Source: Janthinobacterium sp. J1-1 (lineage in GTDB: Bacteria > Pseudomonadota > Gammaproteobacteria > Burkholderiales > Burkholderiaceae_D). Taken from it: a DNA stretch of 64,000 nucleotides. The notes under the pieces were generated by a model. The model did not search any database. It saw only the letters and a list, made by a program, of their open reading frames with translations, and was not told the DNA's origin. The DNA lies in NCBI RefSeq assembly GCF_030944405.1, contig NZ_CP132340.1, forward strand, positions 124,001-188,000. The letters run 5' to 3'. The position numbers and the translations under genes are program-made. Shown piece by piece: positions 1 through 8,790 of this stretch; position 1 is the first letter of the stretch; every line of letters begins with the position of its first letter.

Positions 1-3
1 AAA

Positions 4-324
4 GTGAACGCTACTCTCCAATCCTCCACCCTTTCCCGTAAAACGCTGGTCATCGCCACAATGCTCCTGATGGTGATCATGGCACTGATGGCCACCGCTC
101 ATGCGGGCGTCACCGGTGTCGAGTTCCAGCCCACCTATGACCTGATCATCGGCTGGGCCAAGGGCTACCTGGGCAAGATCTTCGCGGTAGCAGCCTTCCT
201 GATCGGCGCTGGCTTCTCTGCGGCGCGCCAGAATCCGATGCCAGCCATCTTCGGCCTGGTCCTGGCACTGATCATCGGCTTCGGCCCGTCGCTGATCGAG
301 TCCATCCTGACCGCCACCGTCTAA
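4..324 (+). CDS. traA: TraA-like conjugative pilin precursor
   Basis: Short hydrophobic protein (106 aa) heading an F-type transfer operon, directly before traL. It has an N-terminal hydrophobic signal region ending near Ala-His-Ala (about residue 34) and two further membrane segments (about 56-72 and 80-95), which is the layout of VirB2/TraA pilins. The mature product would be the pilus subunit, inserted in the inner membrane before assembly. The GTG at position 4 is the first usable codon in the window. The true start could lie just outside, or be the ATG at 61, which leaves a shorter signal. Pilins are too divergent to assign by motif, so the name rests on size, topology and position. Confidence 0.75.
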   Translation: MNATLQSSTLSRKTLVIATMLLMVIMALMATAHAGVTGVEFQPTYDLIIGWAKGYLGKIFAVAAFLIGAGFSAARQNPMPAIFGLVLALIIGFGPSLIESILTATV

Positions 325-333
325 GGGGCCACC

Positions 334-618
334 ATGGACTTCGCCATCCCCTCGAAACACGACGAGCCGCCCAAAATGCTGTGGTGGGACTTTGACCAGG
401 CCACGATTTTCATGCTCTTCGTGGTGTTTGGCATCCTGTCCGGCTTTCTGTTCCTGGGGGTGGTGATCGGTGTCTGGACCGCTCGCTGGTACAGCAAGAA
501 AAAGGCCGGCAAGCACCGCTACTACGTGGTGCACATCCTGTACTGGTACCTGCCGAGCCAGATCATCTTCCCGTTCCCGCCTCTGCCGCCATCCTCCATC
601 CGCGAATTCATAGGCTAA
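334..618 (+). CDS. traL: TraL pilus assembly protein
   Basis: A 94-residue protein with one strong hydrophobic segment (about 28-50), followed by basic residues and an aromatic/proline-rich tail. TraL (VirB3-like) is a small inner-membrane component needed for F-pilus assembly. Its place between the pilin and traE is the conserved F order. It starts 10 bp after the pilin stop and ends 2 bp before traE, so translation is probably coupled. Confidence 0.85.
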   Translation: MDFAIPSKHDEPPKMLWWDFDQATIFMLFVVFGILSGFLFLGVVIGVWTARWYSKKKAGKHRYYVVHILYWYLPSQIIFPFPPLPPSSIREFIG

Positions 619-620
619 CC

Positions 621-1202
621 ATGGACAAGAATTCCTACCTCGGGCAGCTCGAAGTCGAGCAAAAGAAAAACCGCGACCTGCGCTGGCTGCTCGGCGGAGC
701 CATCTTCGTGATCCTGGTGATGGCGAGCACTATCCGCGCGCAGACGGGGGAAACCAAAACGGCGTTCGTCCCGCCCGAGATTACCAGACCGTTCTGGATC
801 AGCAGCGAGGACGCCTCGCAGTCCTACTACGAGGACCTGGCCCAGTTCATCAACGGCCTGTCGCTGAACGTCACGCCCGAGACAGTGAAACGGGCGTGCC
901 AGCAGTACCTGACCTACGTGCTCGACAAGGACCGCGACGCGTACAGGAAAAAATGCGATCTGCAAGAGGCCAGGGTCAAGCGCGACGGCTCTACTTCCAT
1001 GTTTTCGGTGAAGGAAATCAATACTGACATGAAGAACCGGCGCGTCGCCATTGGCGGCGACCTGGTCACGATCATCGCCGGCAAACCTTTCCCTCCGCGC
1101 CGCCAGACCTACGTGATCGACTTCGTGCATTCCGGGGGCCGTTTCTATATCACAAACCACCATGAGGCTGACAATGCTGATCCCTTTGCTGAGAAAAAAT
1201 AG
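621..1202 (+). CDS. traE: TraE type IV secretion protein
   Basis: A 193-aa protein with a short cytoplasmic N-terminus, one transmembrane segment (about 23-40) and a periplasmic domain, the usual size and topology of TraE (VirB8-like). TraE is an inner-membrane scaffold of the F-type transfer apparatus. It follows traL by 2 bp and overlaps the start of traK. Confidence 0.88.
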   Translation: MDKNSYLGQLEVEQKKNRDLRWLLGGAIFVILVMASTIRAQTGETKTAFVPPEITRPFWISSEDASQSYYEDLAQFINGLSLNVTPETVKRACQQYLTYVLDKDRDAYRKKCDLQEARVKRDGSTSMFSVKEINTDMKNRRVAIGGDLVTIIAGKPFPPRRQTYVIDFVHSGGRFYITNHHEADNADPFAEKK

Positions 1203-1914
1203 CCGCAGCACGCTTTCCTCGGCGGCACTGGCGATAGCCCTGTCCGGTACCGCCGGCGCTGTCGGCGCCGTCCAGATCGTCGAAGGCGGCGACGGTAGCA
1301 CCATCTATGCAAAGCTGTCGAAGCAGGAAATGACGCGGCTCTCAGTCGAGCACGGCCGGATCGCCTCGCTGCGTGTGCGCGAGGGTGAACTGGGCATCGA
1401 CGCCGACGAAGACACGGGACAGGTCTTCCTGACCGTACCCGACGGCGCCAGCAAACCGATAAATGGATTCCTGGTCACTGACAACGGCAACACCTACACG
1501 CTCGTGCTGCAGATCGTCGACTCGCCGGCGGACTCCATTATCGTCAAGCAACCAAAGGCGCGGGCTGCGCAGACACGCAACGACTTCCAGTCCACCAGCT
1601 ACGACAAGGCCATCAGGCGCCTCGTCACGCTGATGGCGAACGACGAACTGCCAGACGATGTCCAGGTCAAGCAGTCCGGCCGCAAGCTCGACCTGTGGCA
1701 AGAAGCTTCCATGACACTGGAGACGCAGTACTTCATTGGCGACATGGTCGGGGAGCGCTACACCATTGCCAACGTGTCGCAGGCCGCCATGGTGTTGGAC
1801 GAGCGCGAGTTCTACCGCAAGGGGGTCAGCGTCGTCGCCTTGGATCAGCTCAATCTCGCGCCTGGCGCGTCGACCCGCCTCTACGTGGTGAGGGAGAAGG
1901 CCCAAAATGAATGA
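1174..1914 (+). CDS. traK: TraK secretin-like core protein
   Basis: About 246 aa with an N-terminal signal peptide followed by a beta-rich periplasmic domain; the VirB9/TraK family forms the outer-membrane core ring with TraV and TraB. I chose the ATG at 1174 rather than 1162 because a GAGG ribosome-binding sequence lies six bases upstream. Either start lies inside the 3' end of traE, indicating translational coupling. It overlaps traB by 8 bp. Confidence 0.87.
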   Translation: MLIPLLRKNSRSTLSSAALAIALSGTAGAVGAVQIVEGGDGSTIYAKLSKQEMTRLSVEHGRIASLRVREGELGIDADEDTGQVFLTVPDGASKPINGFLVTDNGNTYTLVLQIVDSPADSIIVKQPKARAAQTRNDFQSTSYDKAIRRLVTLMANDELPDDVQVKQSGRKLDLWQEASMTLETQYFIGDMVGERYTIANVSQAAMVLDEREFYRKGVSVVALDQLNLAPGASTRLYVVREKAQNE

Positions 1915-3202
1915 AATCTCCCCGACCAACCGTGCTCGGCGCAAGCAGTACCTGCTGCTGGCCGGCGTCCTCATCGGCATCATGTCCATCGCCTCGGTGG
2001 GCGTGTATTTCACTTCCGACTCAGCACCCGCGTCAGGGGTGACGCGCAAATCCGACATCAAGACCAAAAGCTACATCGCCCCCGGAGAAAAGGTCGACCC
2101 GCAGGACGCATGGCGGGGCGTGTCCGATTCGCGCCTCACCACCATGGAGGCCAAGCTCACCGCCCTGGAGAATGAGAATCGAATTCTCAACTCCCGACTT
2201 TCCGGCGGCGCAGCAGCAGCAGCAGCAGCAGCTGGCGGCAAGTCGCCCGAACAGATGAGCGACACCGATCTCGATCGGCGCCTGGCCGAATACGAAAAAA
2301 GTGTCGACAAGCCCAAATCGAGCTACCCTGGCGGAACCCCTTCCGCGCCGGTGGCCGGCCAGGCCCCGGCGCGTGCACCGCAGCCTGGCATCGGCCAACC
2401 AGCGCCGTCGCCAAGTCCCAAGAGCGCTGCGCCAGGCGCCAGGCGCGACGCGCAGCCCTTTACCGGCGGGATCTTGACCGTGAAAATGGCACGCCCGGTG
2501 GACGCCTCAAAAGGTGGCCCGACGACCACCTCGTCCGCTCCAGACCAGAAGCGCCACGTACGCACCGCGCAAAACTACCTGCCTGCCGGCATGTTCGGTC
2601 ACGCCAAGCTGCTCTCCGGCCTCGACGCGCCGACCGGCGGGCAGGCGCAGTCGAATCCCCATCCAGTGCTGCTGCAACTGATGGACCCGGCCATTTTGCC
2701 CAACCAATATCGCTATGACTGGGCAAAGTGCCTGATCGTCGGCGCCGGTTACGGCGAACTCAGCAGCGAACGCGCCTATATCCGTACCGAGTCGCTGTCC
2801 TGCGTGTCGAAGGATGGCATGGTTCTCGATGTTCCCATCAAGGGTTTCATCGCCGGCGAGGATGGCAAGGCCGGCATGCGCGGACGGCTGGTCAGCAAAC
2901 AGGGACAGGTGCTGGGCAACGCCCTGCTCGCCGGCGTGGTATCGGGCATTGGTACTGGACTGGAACGCTCTTCGACGATCCAGTCCGTCTCGCCACTCGG
3001 ATCGACAAGCACCATCAAGTCAGGCCAGGAGTTCCAGTCCGGCATTGGCGCAGGGGTCGGACGTGCGCTCGACCGCCTCGCCAACTACTACATCCAGCTG
3101 GCCGAAAAAATGTTCCCGGTAATCGAGATCGACGCGGACAGGTCCGTCGATGTCGTTCTCACACAAGGAGTCACTGTCGATGTCGAATCCAAACCAGAAT
3201 AG
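1907..3202 (+). CDS. traB: TraB core-complex protein (VirB10-like)
   Basis: A 431-aa protein with a cytoplasmic N-terminus, a transmembrane helix (about 15-37), a predicted coiled-coil stretch, a proline-rich periplasmic linker (about 140-190) and a C-terminal VirB10-type domain with conserved Cys residues. TraB spans the envelope and links the inner-membrane complex to the TraK/TraV outer ring. A run of GCA codons near 2209-2231 encodes about seven consecutive alanines. Slippage there would change length without shifting frame. The 3' end overlaps the leader of the dsbC-like gene. Confidence 0.88.
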   Translation: MNEISPTNRARRKQYLLLAGVLIGIMSIASVGVYFTSDSAPASGVTRKSDIKTKSYIAPGEKVDPQDAWRGVSDSRLTTMEAKLTALENENRILNSRLSGGAAAAAAAAGGKSPEQMSDTDLDRRLAEYEKSVDKPKSSYPGGTPSAPVAGQAPARAPQPGIGQPAPSPSPKSAAPGARRDAQPFTGGILTVKMARPVDASKGGPTTTSSAPDQKRHVRTAQNYLPAGMFGHAKLLSGLDAPTGGQAQSNPHPVLLQLMDPAILPNQYRYDWAKCLIVGAGYGELSSERAYIRTESLSCVSKDGMVLDVPIKGFIAGEDGKAGMRGRLVSKQGQVLGNALLAGVVSGIGTGLERSSTIQSVSPLGSTSTIKSGQEFQSGIGAGVGRALDRLANYYIQLAEKMFPVIEIDADRSVDVVLTQGVTVDVESKPE

Positions 3203-4076
3203 TTTTCGCGCGCGAAAGCAGCTGATCGCGCCCTCCCTGTCCGCCATCGGCGTGATCATCGCGGGCATCGTCGCTGCCAATTCGGTGACCGCCGCAGAAC
3301 CATCCTCCATACTTGCCAAGCAGGAGCTTGCGACCTCGCTTGCGCCCGCTTTGGCGTCCCCTATCACTGATCCCGCAGCGCCGTCGGCACCATCAACGGC
3401 AGGCGACCCAGCGACAGTCTCCCTGCGCCAGACGTTGACCCGCCTCTATCCCCACACCCGATTCGGCGATATCCAGCGCTCCGCCATCCCTGGCATATGG
3501 GAAGTGTGGATGGGTAATAACGTCGCCTACGTCAACGATGAGGGCCGGCACTTCATCTTCGGCCACCTCTACGACATGCAGACACAGACCGACCTGACGG
3601 CGGCAAAGAAAGAGCAGGCCAGTGTGCAGGCGGAGAGCGCTCGGCCCCGGATCAAGTTCGCCGACCTGCCGCTCGGCGACGCCATCAAGGCCGTTCGCGG
3701 CAACGGCCAGCGCAAGATGGCCGTATTCTCCGATCCCCACTGTCCGTACTGCCGCCAGCTGGAGCTGGAGCTGGCCAAGCTCGACAACGTCACGATCTAT
3801 ACCTTCCTGTACCCGATCGAGTCACTGCATCCGCAGGCCGCTTCGGTGGCGCAGTCGATCTGGTGTGCGAAGGACAAGAGCGCCGCATGGCGGCAGTACA
3901 TGACAACCGGCAAAAAGCCCAAGGTCATCCGCTGCGACACACCGATCAACCGCAACGTCGCACTGGCCAACAGCGCCGGCATTTTCGGCACGCCATACCT
4001 GCTCTTCGCCAACGGCACTCAGGCGCCCGGCGCCATGCCGGCAGCCGCCCTCGAGCAACGACTGTCCAGCAACTAA
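3180..4076 (+). CDS. DsbC-like disulfide isomerase of the transfer operon
   Basis: Thioredoxin-fold protein, 298 aa from the preferred ATG at 3180, which has AAGGAG ten bases upstream. It has a membrane/signal segment (about 20-38), a dimerisation-type domain (about 80-130) and a catalytic domain with Cys-Pro-Tyr-Cys (C188/C191). A second cysteine pair lies further on, as in DsbC/DsbG. It probably isomerises disulfides of the Cys-rich transfer proteins TraU, TraN and TraV. DsbC-type genes between traB and traV are known in several F-like systems. The ORF could be extended to 3150 but that start has no better ribosome-binding site. Confidence 0.87.
   Translation: MSNPNQNSFRARKQLIAPSLSAIGVIIAGIVAANSVTAAEPSSILAKQELATSLAPALASPITDPAAPSAPSTAGDPATVSLRQTLTRLYPHTRFGDIQRSAIPGIWEVWMGNNVAYVNDEGRHFIFGHLYDMQTQTDLTAAKKEQASVQAESARPRIKFADLPLGDAIKAVRGNGQRKMAVFSDPHCPYCRQLELELAKLDNVTIYTFLYPIESLHPQAASVAQSIWCAKDKSAAWRQYMTTGKKPKVIRCDTPINRNVALANSAGIFGTPYLLFANGTQAPGAMPAAALEQRLSSN
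3204..3217. promoter_or_regulatory. Perfect palindrome TTTCGCGCGCGAAA inside dsbC-like gene
   Basis: Fourteen-base perfect inverted repeat inside the first codons of the dsbC-like gene. The same sequence occurs at 34387 and 59879 and with one mismatch at 31187. This copy and the one at 34387 also share CAGCTGAT one base further on. It is the only copy without an obvious operon start, so it may be fortuitous or mark an internal control point of the tra operon. Confidence 0.5.
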
Positions 4077-4086
4077 GGAGGACACC

Positions 4087-4665
4087 ATGATCGTACGCCT
4101 TGCCCTATCCATTGTCAGCGCCGCCGCGCTGACCGGCTGTATCTCGATGTCGGGGCTGACTGACAGCACAAAATTCGCCTGTAAGGCCCCCGCCGGCACC
4201 ACCTGTACTTCCGTGAGCGGCGTGTACGCCAACTCATCGCTGAACAATGGACCCGCGCGGCCGGTCTCGCAACAGGTCGATACCAGCGGCCTGCCATCGT
4301 CCGCAGGCGCAACCGCGTTCCCTGTGCTCGCCGCCGGAATGCCTATCCGCAGCCAGCCGCGCATGCTCCGGATCTGGATGGCGCCATGGCGCGACGAGGA
4401 CGACACGCTGCATGATCAGGCCTACATGTACGTGATGGTCGATCCAGGGCAGTGGCTTGTCGAGCGCAGCCGCGACGCCACGGTGCAAAAAACCATGACA
4501 CGCCTGCAACCGCTCGGCAAGCCGCGCATTGCCGCAGCGGCGTCCAGTCAACCCGAACAGGCTGCAGCCGGAGAACAGCTGGCCAACGTCCGCAACAACG
4601 CGCAGGTGCAGCAGTCCGCCCGTGAGGCCGCTGTGGTGCCAGGCGCCCCGGAGGATGTGAAATGA
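4087..4665 (+). CDS. traV: TraV outer-membrane lipoprotein
   Basis: A 192-aa protein with a lipoprotein signal peptide ending in Leu-Thr-Gly-Cys (lipidated C18), followed by the two closely spaced cysteines typical of TraV (VirB7-like). It anchors the TraK/TraB core in the outer membrane. GGAGG precedes the ATG. The stop overlaps the traC start (ATGA). Confidence 0.85.
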   Translation: MIVRLALSIVSAAALTGCISMSGLTDSTKFACKAPAGTTCTSVSGVYANSSLNNGPARPVSQQVDTSGLPSSAGATAFPVLAAGMPIRSQPRMLRIWMAPWRDEDDTLHDQAYMYVMVDPGQWLVERSRDATVQKTMTRLQPLGKPRIAAAASSQPEQAAAGEQLANVRNNAQVQQSAREAAVVPGAPEDVK

Positions 4666-7262
4666 AAATGAATACCGCCCTCAAAACCTTGTTCAGCCCG
4701 CTGCGCGATATGTTCAGCTCTCAGGAAGAGCAGCCCTACCAGCCGACGCCGCTGCGCGCCATGCGCGAGATCACCAACACCGAGAGCTTTCGTTCCATTC
4801 TGCCGCATTGCGCGTACGACGAGGTCGATGGCTTGTTCGTGCTCGACACCGGCGAGCGCGATCCGAAAGGGCGCAGCGACGCGCTGGGCATGGTAATTGA
4901 GCTCACGCCGCAGACCGGCGCCACAGAGGAGATGATCAACGTGCTCGCACCCATCATCGCAGGTGCGCCCGGCGGCACGTTCATGCAGTTCAGCCTATAC
5001 GGCGGCTCACGCATCATCGACCGCATGAAGCTGTTCGCGCTGCTGCGCGACACCGATGCGCTCGAATCGCAAAGTGACGGCGAGCGGCGCAGCAAAGGAC
5101 TGTTTCGCGCCATGGCGCGCCGCCGCATCGATTACTACCTGCGCGGCACCGCCAAACGCCTTGTTCCGCACATTCCATTTCTGGTGCGTGACTTCCGACT
5201 GGTGCTCTCCATCTCGCGCCACTGCGACCCGCGCGACCTGAAGATGATCGAGGAGTTAATGCGGATGCGCGACGGCGTCCACGCAACGCTCAAGGCTGCA
5301 AGCTTCGACTGTTGGAACTGGAGTCCGACCGATCTGATCAACTGGTGCTACGAGCTCACCAATCCAAACAAACTGCTGACGCGCTCGGCGCACTACAAGA
5401 AGACCTACGATCCCGGGCGCCTGATCCGGCATCAGATCGTTGACCAGGACACGGTCTGCACCCCAACCAACGACGGCAAGTCGCTACGATACGGCTTGCC
5501 TGGCGAGGCCAGTGAGGTCCATAGCCGGCTATACAGTGTCACGGGGTACCCGAAGGACTTCCCGTTATGGGGCATGGGTAACCTCATCGGCGACTACTAC
5601 CATGGGCAGCTCGGCTATCCATGCCCGTTTGTCATCACCATGGGCATCCTGGTACTGGAGCAGGCCGACCACAAAAATGTCGCCCAGATCAAGGGAGCGC
5701 GCGCCACCACCAACGCCAGCTCGCAGATGGCGCGCTTCCTTCCGGAGTTTCAGGACAAGAAACGCGACTGGGACACGGTCAACCGTTCGTACGCCGCCGG
5801 CATGGGTGAGGTCGACATGTATCACCAGGTATTGCTGATGGCGCCCCCGGCTGAGATCGAGGCTGCCGAAACCGCCACCCGTTCGATCTGGCGCTCGCGC
5901 GGCTTCAACCTGGTGCCGATGCAATACATGCAGGTGCCGGGCATCCTGACCTCGCTCCCGCTGGGCTTTACGCCCACCATGCAGAAGTTCTACAAGCGCA
6001 AGGGACTCAGCTGCCGCAAGACCAGCCTCAACGCCGTCAATCTGGCGCCCCTGATCGCCGAATGGAAGGGAACCGCAACGCCTGTGCTGAATCTGATCGG
6101 GCGGCGCGGTCAGCTCATGAGCATCGACCTGTTCGACAACAAAGGTGGCAACTACAACTTTTCTTGCGCGGCTTCGTCCGGGTCCGGCAAATCTGTCCTG
6201 GCCAACGAGATCGCCTCGTCCTATCTCGGCGTGGGTGCCAAGATCTTCATCATCGATGTCGGCCGCAGCTACGAGAAGATTTGCCGCCGTTACGACGGGG
6301 AGTACATCGAATTCGTCAAGCGGCCTGACTTCCGTATCTGCGTCAACCCCTTCGACAACATCGTCGACATCATTGAAGACATGGAAATGATCAAGCCGCT
6401 GGTGGCGCAGATGGCCTCGCCCTCCGGCACGCTGACCGACCACGACCGTTCGCTCATCGAGATTGCGATCATCGAAAAATGGGCAGAAATGGGCAATCTG
6501 ATGGAGATCACCGACGTTGCCGAGGCGTTAAAGAAGTGCAAGGACCGCAACGCCCGACGGTTGGGCGACCAGCTGTTCCCCTATACGCGTGAAGGCATGT
6601 ACGGCATGTACTTCACCGGCAAGAGCAATGTCGATTTTAGCAAAGACCTGGTAGTCCTGGAACTGGAGGAGCTCAATTCCAAGAAGGACCTGCAGAGCGT
6701 CATCCTGTTCATCATGATGTTCCGCATCACCCAGGCGATGTACCACGACCGCCGCGATCGCAAAAAGATCTGCATCATCGACGAGGCTTGGGATCTGATG
6801 GACGGCGCCAACTCCGGCAAGTTCATTGAGGTGGGCTACCGCCGCGCCCGGAAGTACGGCGGCGCGTTCGGCACGTTGACACAATCGGTGATGGACTACT
6901 ACAAGAACCCGGCGTCCCAAGCGGCGCTGGAAAACTCCGACTGGTTGTTCCTGCTCAAACAGAAAAAGGAATCGATCGAGCAACTCGACCGCGGCGGAAA
7001 GCTCAAGCTCGATGAAGCCACCAAGCGCGTGCTGCTGTCGGTGAAAACCGAGCAGGGCCTGTATTCGGAGATCTACATCAATTCGCCCATGGGCGCCGGC
7101 ATCGGCCGCCTGATCGTCGATCCGTTTACCTTGCTTGCCTATAGCACCGACCCGATCGACTGGAATGCGATCCAGCAATATCGCGATCAGGGTCTCGACG
7201 TCACGGACGCGATCAACGCCGTCCTGCAGGAGCGCGAGGAACGTGCGGGGAGCCCGGCATGA
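4662..7262 (+). CDS. traC: TraC ATPase (VirB4 family)
   Basis: An 866-aa cytoplasmic ATPase that powers pilus assembly. The N-terminal TraC_F domain covers roughly residues 30-280. A Walker A motif (SGSGKS, about residues 505-511) opens the P-loop domain, and a hydrophobic stretch ending in IIDEAWDLMDG (about 700) forms Walker B. Length and domain order match TraC of F-like systems. The start overlaps traV and the stop overlaps trbI by ATGA junctions, so translation is coupled through this block. Confidence 0.95.
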   Translation: MKMNTALKTLFSPLRDMFSSQEEQPYQPTPLRAMREITNTESFRSILPHCAYDEVDGLFVLDTGERDPKGRSDALGMVIELTPQTGATEEMINVLAPIIAGAPGGTFMQFSLYGGSRIIDRMKLFALLRDTDALESQSDGERRSKGLFRAMARRRIDYYLRGTAKRLVPHIPFLVRDFRLVLSISRHCDPRDLKMIEELMRMRDGVHATLKAASFDCWNWSPTDLINWCYELTNPNKLLTRSAHYKKTYDPGRLIRHQIVDQDTVCTPTNDGKSLRYGLPGEASEVHSRLYSVTGYPKDFPLWGMGNLIGDYYHGQLGYPCPFVITMGILVLEQADHKNVAQIKGARATTNASSQMARFLPEFQDKKRDWDTVNRSYAAGMGEVDMYHQVLLMAPPAEIEAAETATRSIWRSRGFNLVPMQYMQVPGILTSLPLGFTPTMQKFYKRKGLSCRKTSLNAVNLAPLIAEWKGTATPVLNLIGRRGQLMSIDLFDNKGGNYNFSCAASSGSGKSVLANEIASSYLGVGAKIFIIDVGRSYEKICRRYDGEYIEFVKRPDFRICVNPFDNIVDIIEDMEMIKPLVAQMASPSGTLTDHDRSLIEIAIIEKWAEMGNLMEITDVAEALKKCKDRNARRLGDQLFPYTREGMYGMYFTGKSNVDFSKDLVVLELEELNSKKDLQSVILFIMMFRITQAMYHDRRDRKKICIIDEAWDLMDGANSGKFIEVGYRRARKYGGAFGTLTQSVMDYYKNPASQAALENSDWLFLLKQKKESIEQLDRGGKLKLDEATKRVLLSVKTEQGLYSEIYINSPMGAGIGRLIVDPFTLLAYSTDPIDWNAIQQYRDQGLDVTDAINAVLQEREERAGSPA

Positions 7263-7645
7263 CCTCTGTCCGTACTGACTTATTACCGTCCCCTTGGGCG
7301 ATCGCAGGCCTGTGCCTGGCGTCGGGCGTGATTGTCGCCATCGCGTTCATGACTTTGCCGCGGCTCAAGCACCAGAGCCACGAGCGCTTCGCCGTGGTCG
7401 ACCTGGCATCGGTGGTGCGCGCTCACCAGCAGAAGGCAGTCGCGTTGTTGGCCGCCAAGGGTGCAGAGCAATCCGCCAGGACAGCCGTACTGGCCCAGAC
7501 CCACGACTTCGGCCAGCAGCTTGACCACAGGGTACGCGAATTGAGCGATGAGTGCGGTTGCGTACTGCTGATGCGGGAAGCCGTCGTGGCCGGAGATCTG
7601 GAGGATCTGACGCCGGCGCTTATTTCCCGGTTGGACAGAAAGTGA
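7259..7645 (+). CDS. trbI: TrbI-like F-type transfer protein
   Basis: A 128-aa single-pass membrane protein: a hydrophobic segment at about 13-33, then a short helical periplasmic domain with a C-terminal Cys-Gly-Cys. Size, topology and position between traC and the S26 peptidase/traW match TrbI of F, which influences pilus extension and retraction. The sequence similarity is weak, so the name depends mainly on gene order. Confidence 0.72.
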   Translation: MTSVRTDLLPSPWAIAGLCLASGVIVAIAFMTLPRLKHQSHERFAVVDLASVVRAHQQKAVALLAAKGAEQSARTAVLAQTHDFGQQLDHRVRELSDECGCVLLMREAVVAGDLEDLTPALISRLDRK

Positions 7646-7652
7646 GGAGCAT

Positions 7653-8171
7653 ATGCGTATATCTTCTATTCCCCAATGGCGCTATGTCGTGCATGTCTTG
7701 GGCATGCACGCCCGGCGTCGCTGGTGGCTGTACGGGATAGCCGCCGCAGCCTTCGCCTGGTGCGACACCCACTATCGCGTTGCGCTCAACATGTCAAACA
7801 GCATGCCGCAGTCCATGTATCTCGTCGTGCTGGGATCGCAGCCGACCGGCGTCGGGGATTTCGTCGCCTTTGAATGGCAGCGCGACCAGTTCTACCGGCG
7901 CGACTGGACCTTCATCAAACGCGTGGCCGGCGTGCCTGGCCAGGCAGTGACCGTCAGCGGCCGCAACGTCTATATCGACGGCAAATCTGTCGGGCATGCA
8001 AAAACGGTGAGCAGCCACGGCGTCCCGCTCGATCCGATCCCACCGGGCGTCATCCCCCCCGGCTACATCTATGCCACCGCCACCCATCCGGACAGTCTCG
8101 ACAGCCGATACAGCGTTACCGGCCTGATCCAGTCGTCCCGCATTATCGGGAAAGCTTATGCGATTTTCTGA
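7653..8171 (+). CDS. S26-family signal peptidase (TraF/LepB-like)
   Basis: A 172-aa membrane-anchored serine peptidase. After an N-terminal transmembrane segment comes the box with catalytic Ser in NMSNSMP (about residue 50), the general-base Lys in FIKRVAG (about 89), and the DSLDSRY box near 148-154. Such peptidases lie between trbI and traW in many F-like operons and are thought to process transfer proteins or the pilin. GAGGAG precedes the ATG. It overlaps traW by 14 bp. Confidence 0.9.
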   Translation: MRISSIPQWRYVVHVLGMHARRRWWLYGIAAAAFAWCDTHYRVALNMSNSMPQSMYLVVLGSQPTGVGDFVAFEWQRDQFYRRDWTFIKRVAGVPGQAVTVSGRNVYIDGKSVGHAKTVSSHGVPLDPIPPGVIPPGYIYATATHPDSLDSRYSVTGLIQSSRIIGKAYAIF

Positions 8172-8790
8172 CACGCTCGTTTTCGTCGCTGTCGTGGCCT
8201 TTGCCGTCGCCTTGCCACACGCTAGCGCAGTCGACTACGGCAAGATCGGCACTACCTACGAGATCACCGAAGCCGATATGCTGGAGTGGATCGAACAGCG
8301 CGTAACCGCAAAGGTGGCCAGTGGCGAAGCGCTGCGCTACCAGCAGCAACAGGCAGAAAAGATCAAGCGCAAGCTGCTCAACCCGGAGCCGCTGCGCAGC
8401 GTCACGCACGCTGCCAGAAACCGCACGCAGTATTACGACCCGACCTTCACGGTGGAGGAGAACATTGTCAACGAGCGCGGCCAGATCCTCGTTGCCGCGG
8501 GTACCACAATCAATCCGCTGAACCGAATCGGCTTGTCCCGGCCTCTGGTGTTCTTCGACGCCCGCGACAAGAACCAAGTTGCCTTCGCCAAGCGCTTTCT
8601 CGACTCGCGCGCAGGCCTCGCCAAGCCGATCCTGGTGGGCGGCAGCTACTTCGAGCTGATGAAAAAGTGGGACACCCCCGTCTACTTCGATCAACAAGGT
8701 GCACTCATCCGGAAACTGGGCATCCAGCACGTGCCGGCAATCGTGTCGCAGGAAGGCATAAGGTTAAGAATCGATGAAATCGCTCTTTAA
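8158..8790 (+). CDS. traW: TraW periplasmic assembly protein
   Basis: A 210-aa secreted protein with a signal peptide (cleavage near residue 24), a charged helical N-terminal half and a C-terminal thioredoxin-like region without a CxxC. This matches TraW, which acts with TraU and TrbC in F-pilus biogenesis. It overlaps both neighbours, the peptidase upstream and traU downstream. Confidence 0.88.
   Translation: MRFSDTLVFVAVVAFAVALPHASAVDYGKIGTTYEITEADMLEWIEQRVTAKVASGEALRYQQQQAEKIKRKLLNPEPLRSVTHAARNRTQYYDPTFTVEENIVNERGQILVAAGTTINPLNRIGLSRPLVFFDARDKNQVAFAKRFLDSRAGLAKPILVGGSYFELMKKWDTPVYFDQQGALIRKLGIQHVPAIVSQEGIRLRIDEIAL

Noticed and set aside
2209..2231. GCA trinucleotide run in traB as a phase-variation switch
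   Set aside because: A triplet unit cannot shift the frame; it only varies an alanine run.
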